Assembly: GCA_002868865.1 (NCBI GenBank)
Contig: PKUC01000022.1
Location: forward strand, 1-64,000
Length of the DNA stretch: 64,000 nucleotides
Reading direction: 5' to 3'
From: Desulfuromonas sp.
Lineage (GTDB): Bacteria; Desulfobacterota; Desulfuromonadia; Desulfuromonadales; Geopsychrobacteraceae
The notes under the pieces were generated by a model that saw nothing but the letters and a program-made list of their open reading frames with translations, searched no databases and was not told the DNA's origin. A program made the position numbers and the translations under genes. Of this stretch, positions 51,321 through 61,370 are shown in pieces. How positions within the stretch are numbered: the stretch's first letter is position 1; every line of letters starts with the position of its first letter.

Positions 51321-53507
51321 TTAAGACACCAGACAACTGCTCAGCTTGCCATCGGGTCGCTGGGTCATCAACTCAAGAGTTGCCTTCGCCGACTGCGGTT
51401 GACCGAACAGAAAGCCCTGCACCTCGATACAGCCAAGAGCCTTGAGGTACTCCAACTGCTCGACGGTCTCCACCCCTTCCGCAACCATATGCAGCTTCAA
51501 CCCCTTGGCCATCGAAGCGATCGCATCGACGATACAGGTCTCACGTGAACCCGGCTTGATGTCCTTGACAAAAGACCGGTCGATCTTCAGCGTGTTGACC
51601 GGGAAGTTCTGCAGATAGCTCAGCGAAGAGTACCCCGTGCCAAAGTCATCGATGGCGATGGTAATCCCGCGCTTGCTCAAGCGACGCAATTTCTGAACCG
51701 CATTGGCGCAGTTTTTCATCAGACCGTACTCGGTAATTTCCAGCTCGATGTATTCTCCCGACAGTCCGCTGTCATCGAGGGTACCGATAATCTTATCCAC
51801 AAAATCGTCCTGCTCGATCTGGATCGCCGAGATATTGATCGACACCTTCAGCTTGGGCAGGCCCATATCTCGCCAGCGGCACAGTTCGCGGCAGGTCGCC
51901 TGCAGCACCCAGTCGCCAATCGGCACAACCAGCTTGGTCTTTTCGGCGATGGGGATAAATTCGTTGGGCATCACCAGTCCACGCTCGGGGTGCCACCAGC
52001 GGATCAGTGCTTCCATGCCGACGATCTGACAGGTCTGCGGATTCACCTTGGGCTGAAAAAAGACCTCGAACTGGTCCCTTTCAAGCGCCCGGTGCAGGTC
52101 ACGTTCTATCGTCAAATGGCAGGTGTAGGAATCATTCATCTCTTCACAAAAGAAGCGATACCCGTCTTTGCCGTTCGACTTGATATGGTACATGGCGATA
52201 TCGGCGCTCTTGACCAGCGTCCCCATGGTCTCTCCGCTGCTGGGGAACATGGCGATACCGATACTTGCGCTGATGAAGACTTCCTGCCCTTCGATGTGGA
52301 TCGGCGCCCGCAGACTTTCGAGAATTTTACGGGCCACAGCACCAGCATCCTCTTTTTTACTCAACTGCGGCAACAGCAGGGTGAATTCGTCGCCGCCGAA
52401 CCGTGCCAGAGTATCTTCAGCCCGCAGACAACCGGAGGTCCGCTCTGCCACCACCTGCAGCAGCCGATCCCCCATGGCGTGTCCGAGCGAATCGTTGATC
52501 AGCTTAAAGCGATCGACGTCCAGATACATCACCGCCAGCAGTTCGTTGTAACGACGGGCGTGAGCCGTTGCAAGGTTCAGGCGATCCTCAAACAAGGCCC
52601 GGTTCGGCAGGCTGGTCAGCAGATCATGATAGGCCTGATAATTGATCAGCTCTTCGTTGCGCTTACGATCAGTGATATCCCGCGCACAGCCGTAGGTGCC
52701 GACAAACTCCCCCTTGCCGTCCAGCCCCATAGGATTGTACATCCCCACCGAATGCAGTGAGATCGGCAGCACGTGCGTATCAAAATAGCGCACTCCCTTG
52801 ACCTGATCGTTAATTTTCAGTCGCAGCTCAACATCCTTGCTGGCCCGCACTCCGGTGCGACGTTCATTAAAAACATAGGTCGCTTCAACCATATCGTTTT
52901 CATGGATCAGTTCGGAATAGTGCCTGCCGATCAGATGTTCACGTTTAAAACCGAGCAGATCCTCGACCCGATCGTTGACAAAGGTGAACTGTCCCTGTTT
53001 GTCGAGGACATAGACAATATCGGGTGAATTATTGACAATGTAGCGGTGCAGTTTTTCCGAATCTTCCAGTGCCAGCGCCATCGCCGCATGCTGCTTTTCC
53101 AGTCGACGGCGACTCAGTCCGTTTTCGATGGTTGTCAGCAGCTCGCCGGCATCATAGGGCTTGCGGACAAAATCGTACGCCCCTTCGGTCAACGCGTCCT
53201 TGACCGCGCTGAAGGAGGTTTCACCACTGACAACGACCACCTTGGTCTGGATGTCACGCCGCGAAATCTGACGGAGAACATCGTGCCCACCCATCCCCGG
53301 CATCTGCAGATCGAGCAGCATCAGGTCGTAGTCGATCTGCTCCAGAAGCTCGAGAGCCGCCTCCCCTCCCTGAGCTGTATCCGGGCTGTAACCACTGGCC
53401 TTGAGCATGATTTTCAGGCTGGCCAACATCGACGGATCATCATCGACCACCAGAATTTTTGCCGGATCGTCCGGTTCAGACACCGTCATCCCTATGCTAT
53501 CGATCAC
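51321..53507 (-). CDS. REC-PAS-GGDEF-EAL cyclic-di-GMP signalling protein
   Basis: LLDLQMPGMGG receiver; RAED-x5-GGDEF; GMEALIRWWHPERG, DDFGTGYSSLSYL, KIDRSFVKDI. Confidence 0.96.
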   Translation of the reverse strand: MIDSIGMTVSEPDDPAKILVVDDDPSMLASLKIMLKASGYSPDTAQGGEAALELLEQIDYDLMLLDLQMPGMGGHDVLRQISRRDIQTKVVVVSGETSFSAVKDALTEGAYDFVRKPYDAGELLTTIENGLSRRRLEKQHAAMALALEDSEKLHRYIVNNSPDIVYVLDKQGQFTFVNDRVEDLLGFKREHLIGRHYSELIHENDMVEATYVFNERRTGVRASKDVELRLKINDQVKGVRYFDTHVLPISLHSVGMYNPMGLDGKGEFVGTYGCARDITDRKRNEELINYQAYHDLLTSLPNRALFEDRLNLATAHARRYNELLAVMYLDVDRFKLINDSLGHAMGDRLLQVVAERTSGCLRAEDTLARFGGDEFTLLLPQLSKKEDAGAVARKILESLRAPIHIEGQEVFISASIGIAMFPSSGETMGTLVKSADIAMYHIKSNGKDGYRFFCEEMNDSYTCHLTIERDLHRALERDQFEVFFQPKVNPQTCQIVGMEALIRWWHPERGLVMPNEFIPIAEKTKLVVPIGDWVLQATCRELCRWRDMGLPKLKVSINISAIQIEQDDFVDKIIGTLDDSGLSGEYIELEITEYGLMKNCANAVQKLRRLSKRGITIAIDDFGTGYSSLSYLQNFPVNTLKIDRSFVKDIKPGSRETCIVDAIASMAKGLKLHMVAEGVETVEQLEYLKALGCIEVQGFLFGQPQSAKATLELMTQRPDGKLSSCLVS

Positions 53508-53549
53508 GATCTGTCACCACGTGTCTTAATCTTAATATTGCTGAACATT

Positions 53550-55619
53550 TCAATCAATTTCATCCATTCTTGGAATCAGTAAGTTAAAACAGGTGCCAAA
53601 CTCGGCCGAGCTGTGGCAGCTGATACGTGCACCCAAATCGTCCGCCATGCCCTTGACGATGTTCAGCCCAAGCCCGGCATGATCACCGCCCTTGGTGCTG
53701 GTCACCGGCGAGAACAGTTTCTCCATCACCGCCTTATCGATGCCCGGCCCGTTGTCTCTGACCGTCACTTCGACAAAATGACATCCATCCGATCCGAAAA
53801 TCTCCCGGCTGCTCAGGGCAATCTGCCCGTCGTCAGCAAGGGCTTCGGCGGCATTTTTCAGCAGGTTGACCAGGATCTGCTTGATTACTACCGGCTTACT
53901 GCGCAGCGGTTGCACGCTGTCATCGAAATCGGTCAGGACAGTAATATTTTTCGGTGCAAAAAAGCTCGGGCGCAGACTCTCGACCACCGCAGCCAGCAAT
54001 TCATTGAGGTCGACCGGAGTCGCCGCAACCTGCGGCGCCTGTTTCTGCTCCGTATAGTATCTGAGGATATCGCCGATCCGCTTCAGTTCGGCCTCGATCG
54101 CAGTGGGCAGTTCATCGTTGCCGGTCTGGGTCAGCAGTGGTCCGGCAACAGTCATATAGTTACCGATAATCGTCAGGGGATTGCTGACTTCGTGGACGAG
54201 CTTGGGGATCAGATCCTTATCGGTCGCGTCTCCCTGCGCTGTATCGGCATCGGTATTCTGTCCGAGCAACGTCGCCAACGCACGGGCCACCGTCGCAGCC
54301 AGCATCTGCACGGCAGTCGAGGAAAAATGGTCGGCCGCCGCCGCATCATTGATACCGACAGCGATCGCACCGTGCGGGACATCACCGGTCATAAGCGGTA
54401 TACAGAGCAGCCCCTGCCCCTGACATAAACGCAGCAGCTGACGGTCGAACAGCGAAAGATCCACGGGTGTGGTCTCACATAATTGTTGCAGCTGGCCGGT
54501 ACGAACCGCGTCGACCAACAGGCTGTCACCGTGCAGGGCGATCTTCAATCCATCAAGCAGGCGCTGCTGCGGGGCAGGACACCCCACCAACTGATGTCCA
54601 CCGGCATCGAGGGCAAACAGCACAGCCTCTGTGGCCGGTGTGTTCTGCAGAAAAATCTGGCGCGCGGTCTGCGCAAACTGTTCGGCGCGGGAAGTACTGT
54701 GCAACTGATTGCCACAGCCATCCTGCTCGGCGATCGTAAAGACAAGCGATGTCAGACGCGATTTTTCACGGTTGAATTCAGCGGCACCTTCAACAGGTGC
54801 AGGAGCAAGGCCACGATACTGCTTTTCAGCAAGCCCGAACAGGTATTCGCTGTCGCTGCGATTGAAATTAAACAACCGCTCTCCCGCCGCAGCAACACCA
54901 TCGCTCAGCGTCAACGGCGATTGGCAAACAAGTCGGCAGAACCGCGTCATCCGCACCAGAATACTCGCGGCACGACACTGCTCGACGGGCTGATACTGAA
55001 AACTGACCGCATCCGCCATAAAGGACTGAAGCTGCCAGCGACAGATCAATTGATCGGCAATCTGCAGGTGATCTGTATCGAAGCGAGTCAGTTCAGCGGC
55101 CCGTACCGCAGCACCGTCGGACGGATCGTCAACGGTGTCAAGATAGGCCTGTGGCTGCGTGGAGAACAGGCTCAGCATTCCAACATTTGTCAACAACGCC
55201 GTCAGCTGTGCCTCTTCGGCCGCCGGACAGGAGATCGCTTCCGCCAGGTAGCGGGCCGTAATCCCCGCAACCTGAGAATCGAACCAGAGCGTGCGCAGCA
55301 TCTGGATCTGCGCTGCAGAAAGGTCGGTTTCGACCAGAAGACGGGCAGATTGTAGAGCCAGAGATTTTATTGAGGCGGGACCGAGACCGTCCAACGCACT
55401 TGTAAGAGGAGCCGATGGATCGATACGGTCGGGACAGGTTTTAACGGCGCTGTTGAGAATTTTGACACAGAGAGCACTATCCTGCAGGACAATCGCTTGC
55501 AGGGACTGCGGCGTAGCAATTCCACCCTGGCAGGCCCCGAGCAGCTGTAACACTACATGGGGCGCAGACAGAAAAGTCGAACTGTCCGTTATACTGTTGT
55601 GTCGCAGTGCCGTCATCAC
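53550..55619 (-). CDS. HDOD domain fused to GAF-like region and histidine kinase
   Basis: HDOD-like N-terminus LQAIVLQDSALCVKILNSA; HEVSNPLTIIGNYM; NLLKNAAEAL; DNGPGIDKAVMEKLFSPVTSTKGGDHAGLGLNIVKGM. Confidence 0.85.
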   Translation of the reverse strand: MMTALRHNSITDSSTFLSAPHVVLQLLGACQGGIATPQSLQAIVLQDSALCVKILNSAVKTCPDRIDPSAPLTSALDGLGPASIKSLALQSARLLVETDLSAAQIQMLRTLWFDSQVAGITARYLAEAISCPAAEEAQLTALLTNVGMLSLFSTQPQAYLDTVDDPSDGAAVRAAELTRFDTDHLQIADQLICRWQLQSFMADAVSFQYQPVEQCRAASILVRMTRFCRLVCQSPLTLSDGVAAAGERLFNFNRSDSEYLFGLAEKQYRGLAPAPVEGAAEFNREKSRLTSLVFTIAEQDGCGNQLHSTSRAEQFAQTARQIFLQNTPATEAVLFALDAGGHQLVGCPAPQQRLLDGLKIALHGDSLLVDAVRTGQLQQLCETTPVDLSLFDRQLLRLCQGQGLLCIPLMTGDVPHGAIAVGINDAAAADHFSSTAVQMLAATVARALATLLGQNTDADTAQGDATDKDLIPKLVHEVSNPLTIIGNYMTVAGPLLTQTGNDELPTAIEAELKRIGDILRYYTEQKQAPQVAATPVDLNELLAAVVESLRPSFFAPKNITVLTDFDDSVQPLRSKPVVIKQILVNLLKNAAEALADDGQIALSSREIFGSDGCHFVEVTVRDNGPGIDKAVMEKLFSPVTSTKGGDHAGLGLNIVKGMADDLGARISCHSSAEFGTCFNLLIPRMDEID

Positions 55620-55845
55620 CCGAGCCTTAAGGTCCTAGAATAAGAAGGGAAACCGGGGTTATCTACACTCGACTGCGGTCATCGGCAGCCTGAAAAAAGT
55701 CGCACATCTCCATACTGGGATAATTAACAGAGCATTATGCTCCGGAACTCATACAAAATCAACGTTTTAAAACCCGACAAAACCCGCGAAAAACCAGCAA
55801 TTCCACACGAACAATAAAATCGGCGGCCGAACCAGTCCATAGACA

Positions 55846-55879
55846 CAAAAAAGCCGCAGACACGGGGCCTGCGGCTTCT
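55846..55879 (-). terminator. intrinsic terminator of ssb
   Basis: AAGCCGCAG...CTGCGGCTT with T run on minus strand. Confidence 0.75.
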
Positions 55880-55909
55880 AAGTTTACACTTCTTTATAAA
55901 AGGGTTCGA

Positions 55910-56389
55910 CTAAAACGGAATATCGTCCTCCGGATTAAACGCCGGTTCAGCAAAACTGTCTGCCTGAGGGGAGCTTGCCGCTGGCTTTGGATCGGGCTGA
56001 TAGGCCGGCTGACTGGCGTAACCTGAGGGCTGTCCGCCGCCGTAGCCGCCCTGCTCTCCTCCGACGCGGCCGAGCATCTGCATCTCGCTGACGACAACCT
56101 CGGAAATGTAGCGCTTATTGCCATCACGATCATCGTAGGAGCGATTCTGAATTCGGCCCTCAACGTAGATCTGCTTCCCCTTCGTCAGATATTTACCACA
56201 CACCTCGGCCAGGCCAGCCCAGACAACGATATTGTGCCATTCGGTGCGCTCCTGCTGCTCGCCCTGCTTGTTTTTAAAACGCTCGGAAGTGGCCAGCGAA
56301 AACGTACACACCGCAGCCCCGGAAGGCGTATAACGCAGCTCCGGATCCTTGCCGAGATTCCCCACCAGAATAACCTTATTGACTGACAT
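55910..56389 (-). CDS. ssb: single-stranded DNA-binding protein
   Basis: [36 protein letters not shown]; acidic tip EDDIPF. Confidence 0.97.
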   Translation of the reverse strand: MSVNKVILVGNLGKDPELRYTPSGAAVCTFSLATSERFKNKQGEQQERTEWHNIVVWAGLAEVCGKYLTKGKQIYVEGRIQNRSYDDRDGNKRYISEVVVSEMQMLGRVGGEQGGYGGGQPSGYASQPAYQPDPKPAASSPQADSFAEPAFNPEDDIPF

Positions 56390-56546
56390 GGATTTTTCTC
56401 CTGACACACATGCTTATAGAACCAATGGATTATCGTCACAGGCCAGCACCCAAAACAGCAACCAGACCTGCAACAATTTTGAGTTATGTATCTTACACGT
56501 TTAGCCCTGAGACATGAAGGCAATTTTCCAGACACGCCCGCGGTCT

Positions 56547-57239
56547 TTACTCATTCTTCAGATAACGTCGCTCCGGGCGTCCCACAGCACCGTAAATCAA
56601 ATCCGCTTTGAGAAAACCTTCGCTCGAGAGAAATTCCAGGTAACGCCGGGCGGTCGAACGGCTGATCCCGACCCGCTTGCCGACCTCTTCGGCGTTGAAA
56701 TCGGTGACCTGCGGATCGTCGAACACATTCCGCACCTTGGTGAGCGTCAGGGCGTCGATCCCCTTGGGAATCGCTCCACTCTCCGACTCGCTGACCAACT
56801 GGGCATGGAGCAGTCGGTCAACATCCTTCTGCTCCAGGGTTGAGTCGCCCTGAAGTTGCCGAAAATAATCCTGAAACTTCTGTAACGCCTCCTGAAACCG
56901 AGGCAAAGAGACCGGCTTGATAATGTAATCGAACACTCCGCCACGTAGGGCCTCCTGCAACGCAGCCATCTCGCGGGCAGCGGTGACAAGAATCACATCA
57001 CAGGGCTGTTCAGCAGCACGGATCTGCTTCAACAGGTCCATGCCATTCCCTTCGGGAAAGAACAGGTCGAGCAACACCAGATCGGGCTGGAGTACTTCGA
57101 TCATCTCGCTGGCATCGGTGATACTGTTGGCCACGCCGACCACTTCGAATTCCTGCCGCTTGGCAACAAAGCGCCGGTGCAACTCGGAAATCCGCAGATC
57201 ATCTTCGACCACCAGCACTCTGATCTTGCTGTCATCCAT
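56547..57239 (-). CDS. response regulator, CitB/DcuR family
   Basis: RVLVVEDDLRISELHRRFV...LVLLDLFFPEGNGMDLLK; C-terminal helix-turn-helix EEVGKRVGISRSTARRYLEFL. Confidence 0.92.
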   Translation of the reverse strand: MDDSKIRVLVVEDDLRISELHRRFVAKRQEFEVVGVANSITDASEMIEVLQPDLVLLDLFFPEGNGMDLLKQIRAAEQPCDVILVTAAREMAALQEALRGGVFDYIIKPVSLPRFQEALQKFQDYFRQLQGDSTLEQKDVDRLLHAQLVSESESGAIPKGIDALTLTKVRNVFDDPQVTDFNAEEVGKRVGISRSTARRYLEFLSSEGFLKADLIYGAVGRPERRYLKNE

Positions 57240-57255
57240 ACAAAAGGCACCTTCT

Positions 57256-58944
57256 CTATTTCGGAATGATCACAGTAAACAGTGCACCACCCAGCTCACC
57301 ATCGTTATAGACAATCTGCCCGCCGAGGCGATCAACGGCTCGCTGCACCAGAGCCAAGCCGATGCCCCGGCCGCTGCCCGATTTTGTCGTGACACCACTC
57401 TCAAACAGGGTGCCGGCCACCGCAGCAGGGATTCCCGGCCCGGAGTCCTCAACCTCGATGATCAGATCCGGCCCCAGATCGGTGAGATAGAGTCGGACCA
57501 GCCGCTGCCCCTGTCCTTCGCGCACCGCATCAAAGGCGTTGTCCAGCAGGTTGCCTAAAATCGTTACCAGCGGTTCCCGCTCCATCTCAGACGGAACCAT
57601 TGAAAAGGAGTTTTCAGCATCAAACTCCAGCTTGACCTTCAGTTCACAGGCACGGTTGTACTTACCGAGAATCACTCCGGCGAGTACCGGATCGGGGACC
57701 GTATCCGCCAGGTTGCGGATCAGCTCTTGATACCCGCTCGCTTCGGTCATCACCAGATCGAGAGCCTCTTTGTGGGCACCGAGCTGGATCAAGCCGGCGA
57801 TGGTGTGCATTTTATTTGAATACTCATGGGTCTGAGCACGCAGCAACTCGGAATACTTCTGGGCATGAGACAGCTCTCGGGTCAAACGCTCGACCTCATC
57901 TTTGGGGCGAAAGCTGGCGACCAATCCGCCCCTCTCCTCTCCCAAAGGGAGCAGGTTAACAATCATCGGCCGTCCCTGCAGCAACATTTCCTGATCGAGG
58001 AGCCGCTCACCGGCATCCAGGCCCCGGACCAGCTCGGGGCAGGAGCAGATCTCTGTCAGCGGCTGGCCACTCGGATCCTGATCGAAATCCCTCCCCAGGT
58101 ACTGGCGTGCTGCCAGGTTGACGAAAGTCAGACGGCCCTCACGATCGACCGCAATGATTCCTTCGCGGATAGCACCGATAATCGCATTACGCTCATGAAA
58201 CAATGCCGCAATTTCATGGACCTCAAGCCCCATAATTGCGGCCTTCAACCCCCGCGCGATCACACCGGCCCCAACAATCCCGAACAGCAGGACAATAGCG
58301 ACATAGCTGAGAATCTCCCGCTGATTTTCGCGAATCATCATATCGATATCGCGGATCAGATAGCCCACGGCAACAAAACCGATGATTTCGCCACCAGAGC
58401 CGTCACGCAGCGGCACGATACCTCGCAGCGAGGGCCCCAATGTGCCCACCGACTGCGACGTGTAGGCTCGTCCCTCCTGCAGGGCGGCGTCAATATCACC
58501 GCCGACAAAATCTTTGCCGATCTTTTCGGGATCGGGGTGAGAAAAACGGATCCCTTTCGTATCTCCGACGACAACAAACTCGGCTTCGGTGGCCATCCGG
58601 ATCGCCTCGGCCACCCGCTGCACCGTCTCGGCATCTCCTGCCTTAAGACCGTCATGAATCTGCTGATTGAGAGCCACCGTGTGGGCAACTTCCAACGCCT
58701 TACGGCCGATTTGTTCACGCAACAGGTTTTCGGCAGAATCGGAGAAGAGAGCGCCGATCAGACTGACCAGCAGAATCAACAGAGCGGTGACCAGCAGACT
58801 GAGCTTGACCTGCAAACGGCGCGGCAAAAATCGATCGACCAATCGGAATAACGACAAACGACAACTCCCCAGCGAGGCATAAAACAAATCTAACACAGTC
58901 CCTTCTCTGCCGCAAAAACCCGCCCATTCTCTGCACCCAAACAA
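57256..58944 (-). CDS. sensor histidine kinase, CitA/DcuS family
   Basis: Periplasmic sensor between TMs, PAS, H-box LLRAQTHEYSNKMHTIAGLIQLG, GRGIGLALVQRAV. Confidence 0.92.
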   Translation of the reverse strand: MFGCREWAGFCGREGTVLDLFYASLGSCRLSLFRLVDRFLPRRLQVKLSLLVTALLILLVSLIGALFSDSAENLLREQIGRKALEVAHTVALNQQIHDGLKAGDAETVQRVAEAIRMATEAEFVVVGDTKGIRFSHPDPEKIGKDFVGGDIDAALQEGRAYTSQSVGTLGPSLRGIVPLRDGSGGEIIGFVAVGYLIRDIDMMIRENQREILSYVAIVLLFGIVGAGVIARGLKAAIMGLEVHEIAALFHERNAIIGAIREGIIAVDREGRLTFVNLAARQYLGRDFDQDPSGQPLTEICSCPELVRGLDAGERLLDQEMLLQGRPMIVNLLPLGEERGGLVASFRPKDEVERLTRELSHAQKYSELLRAQTHEYSNKMHTIAGLIQLGAHKEALDLVMTEASGYQELIRNLADTVPDPVLAGVILGKYNRACELKVKLEFDAENSFSMVPSEMEREPLVTILGNLLDNAFDAVREGQGQRLVRLYLTDLGPDLIIEVEDSGPGIPAAVAGTLFESGVTTKSGSGRGIGLALVQRAVDRLGGQIVYNDGELGGALFTVIIPK

Positions 58945-58947
58945 GAA

Positions 58948-58981
58948 GCGACCCGCTCAGCAAAGGTCCGGAGCGGGTCGC
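58948..58981 (-). terminator. intrinsic terminator downstream of Dcu gene
   Basis: GCGACCCGCTC...GAGCGGGTCGC inverted repeat. Confidence 0.65.
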
Positions 58982-59040
58982 AGAGGGCGGCAAAGACAGG
59001 TCCATTTGATCTGTTCTTTTCGCGGTTATGTTATTGGACG

Positions 59041-60369
59041 CTAAGCGAGCAACACCATTCCCAGCGCATAGCCAACCAGACAGGCGGTGCCGACCCCGAT
59101 CAGTCCGGGCAGCATAAAGCTGTGATTGAAATACCACTTTCCGATCTTTGTCGTCCCGGAAATATCGAAGTTGACCGTCGCGATATCGGAAGGGTAGTTG
59201 GGGATAAAGAAGTACCCGTAGCAGGACGGCATAATCCCAATCAACAGGGCTGGAGGCAGGCCGATACCGAGACCGACCGGCAACATCATGCGACAGGTGG
59301 CCGCTTGACTGTTGATGACAACAGAAACGATGAACATGGCCAGGGCAAATGTCCATGGATAGGCGGTCACCATTTCAGTAATCCCCCCCTTGAAACTGGG
59401 CATGGCAAACTTGAAATAGGTGTCACTCATCCAGGCGATGCCGAAAATAGCGATGGCAGCGACCATTCCCGACTTAAAGACCACCCCTTCGGGAACCTTG
59501 GATGCCTTCGTCTTGGTCACCAGCATGATGATTCCACCGAAAGCAAGCATCATCATCTGGATAATCACCGACATTTTGATCGGCTTGGCTCCATCGACGA
59601 TTGTGCGGATACTCGGAACCATGGCGATAACAACGATCACCACCAGAGCGAGCAGAAACAGCAGAACTGAGTTGCGTGCCGACGCCGGCAACTGCTCATC
59701 CAGGGTTGTCGCAGTGGTTTTTTCAATCTTTTCTTTCCAGTCAGGGTCTTGTAATCGCGCCTGATATTCCGGATCGTCTTCAAGGTTCAAGCCGCGCCGC
59801 ATGCTGTAGAGCGACATGGCCAGAACACCCAGCAGGGTGGCCGGAATCGTTACCGAAAGGATCGACACCAGAGTAATATTCGCGGACAGACCGGAGAGCT
59901 GCGACAGGTAGTAGACAACCGCCGCAGAGATCGGACTAGCGGTGATACCCATCTGCGACGCTACGGAGGAAGCAGCCATCGCACGTTCCGGACGCACGCC
60001 GTTTTTCAGGGCAACATCACCGATGATCGGCATCACCGAATAGACGGCATGCCCGGTACCGAGCATAAAGGTCATGGTGTACGTCACCAGCGGACCGAGG
60101 ATGGTGACCTGCTTCGGACGAGAGCGCAGAATGCGTTCGGCAACCTGCAGCATATACTTCAACCCACCAGCGGCTTCGAGAATCGAAGCACAGGTCACCA
60201 CCGCGAGAATAATCAGCATAACGGTGATCGGCGGGCTGGTCGGCGGCATCTTAAAGACAAAAACTTCGATGGCGAGACCGATCCCGGACACGACCCCGAG
60301 ACCGATGCCGCCATAGCGACTGCCGATATAAAGCATCAGCAGCAAAAAGAGAAACTGAATGTACAACAT
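59041..60369 (-). CDS. anaerobic C4-dicarboxylate transporter, Dcu family
   Basis: VTYTMTFMLGTGHAVYSVMPIIGDVALKNGVRPERAMAASSVASQMGITASPISAAV. Confidence 0.93.
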   Translation of the reverse strand: MLYIQFLFLLLMLYIGSRYGGIGLGVVSGIGLAIEVFVFKMPPTSPPITVMLIILAVVTCASILEAAGGLKYMLQVAERILRSRPKQVTILGPLVTYTMTFMLGTGHAVYSVMPIIGDVALKNGVRPERAMAASSVASQMGITASPISAAVVYYLSQLSGLSANITLVSILSVTIPATLLGVLAMSLYSMRRGLNLEDDPEYQARLQDPDWKEKIEKTTATTLDEQLPASARNSVLLFLLALVVIVVIAMVPSIRTIVDGAKPIKMSVIIQMMMLAFGGIIMLVTKTKASKVPEGVVFKSGMVAAIAIFGIAWMSDTYFKFAMPSFKGGITEMVTAYPWTFALAMFIVSVVINSQAATCRMMLPVGLGIGLPPALLIGIMPSCYGYFFIPNYPSDIATVNFDISGTTKIGKWYFNHSFMLPGLIGVGTACLVGYALGMVLLA

Positions 60370-60571
60370 GACTCAACTCCTTAGGTCGACAGAGAAACAG
60401 AAATGACTTAAGGCAAAGTTAAATCAGCGGGTAACCAGCCGTAAATATAATGGGTTTAAAGAGGATTTATTCTTTTGTGATGATTCTGGTGATTTTGTTC
60501 ACGGACAAAAAAACTGGTAGGGCAACGCTAACGGAACGCCGACCCAGGCAGGGCTGAGCGGAAGATGGGAC

Positions 60572-60604
60572 AAAAAAAGCCCTGCCTGCCGGCAGAGCCT
60601 TTTG
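60572..60604 (-). terminator. intrinsic terminator after small ORF pair
   Basis: Minus strand GGCTCTGCC-GGCA-GGCAGGGCTTTTTTT. Confidence 0.7.
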
Positions 60605-60649
60605 TATGTATGTGATTCGCGGAAGCTGTGCAACGACCCCCCAAAAAGA

Positions 60650-60793
60650 TCAGTGTGTTTTTTTCTCCAGCAGGCGCATCGATTCCCCGAGGTAATCGGC
60701 AGATTTTCGCAAATTGGCGATGTCACTCCCCTTCAGCAACAGGCTGGCCTCTTTCAACAAACGTAGCGCTTTTTTTATCTCAGTGGTCTGCAT
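60650..60793 (-). CDS. 47-aa helical small protein, unknown function
   Basis: MQTTEIKKALRLLKEASLLLKGSDIANLRKSADYLGESMRLLEKKTH*; overlaps the 3' end of the upstream zinc-ribbon ORF. Absent from the supplied ORF track. Confidence 0.55.
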   Translation of the reverse strand: MQTTEIKKALRLLKEASLLLKGSDIANLRKSADYLGESMRLLEKKTH

Positions 60794-61073
60794 GACACTC
60801 TCCCGTCTCTTTCTGCCAGAGGTGGTCACAGCTCAAGCAAGCCGCAGTACCGTCAGTCTGCTCTTCGACACAGAAACACCCGCAGGCAGGACAGAGCGGC
60901 ACATCACCTAGGGGCTTTTCCAGATACTCAAAAGCGACGCCCAGACGATCCAGGCCTTCGGCCAGCGACTGACGCTCATTGGTCGATCTATGTAACGCAG
61001 AAAACAATAGGCTGCGGGCTTCAGCCATCAGAGTGAACGCCTTGCGATGCTCTTTAGAAATATACTCCTGCAC
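60780..61073 (-). CDS. small zinc-ribbon protein, unknown function
   Basis: 97 aa; CPACGCFCVEEQTDGTAACLSCDHLW. Confidence 0.7.
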   Translation of the reverse strand: MQEYISKEHRKAFTLMAEARSLLFSALHRSTNERQSLAEGLDRLGVAFEYLEKPLGDVPLCPACGCFCVEEQTDGTAACLSCDHLWQKETGECHADH

Positions 61074-61315
61074 GACAACTCTCTCCCTTCAATCGATCAC
61101 ACGTGTTTCCAAATCGATGACAAACTCTCATTTATGATATGAAAAACGGAATATATATACATCCCTATTCGACAGATGTACAGAGAGAAATGCCCGCTTC
61201 ATCGATTTTTTCTCCCTTAAAGCCCCCTTTTTACGTTGTTATCAACCAGAACAATCAATATCAACAACAACTTACACAAAGATAAACACTCAAGAATTTT
61301 TTTTCGAGAAAGAGA

Positions 61316-61347
61316 GACGGCCTCACGCACAACGCGATGAGGCCGTC
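61316..61347 (-). terminator. intrinsic terminator of MFS gene
   Basis: GACGGCCTCA...TGAGGCCGTC inverted repeat downstream of the stop. Confidence 0.65.
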
Positions 61348-61370
61348 CCTATCGGTAGGAATGAACCGGA

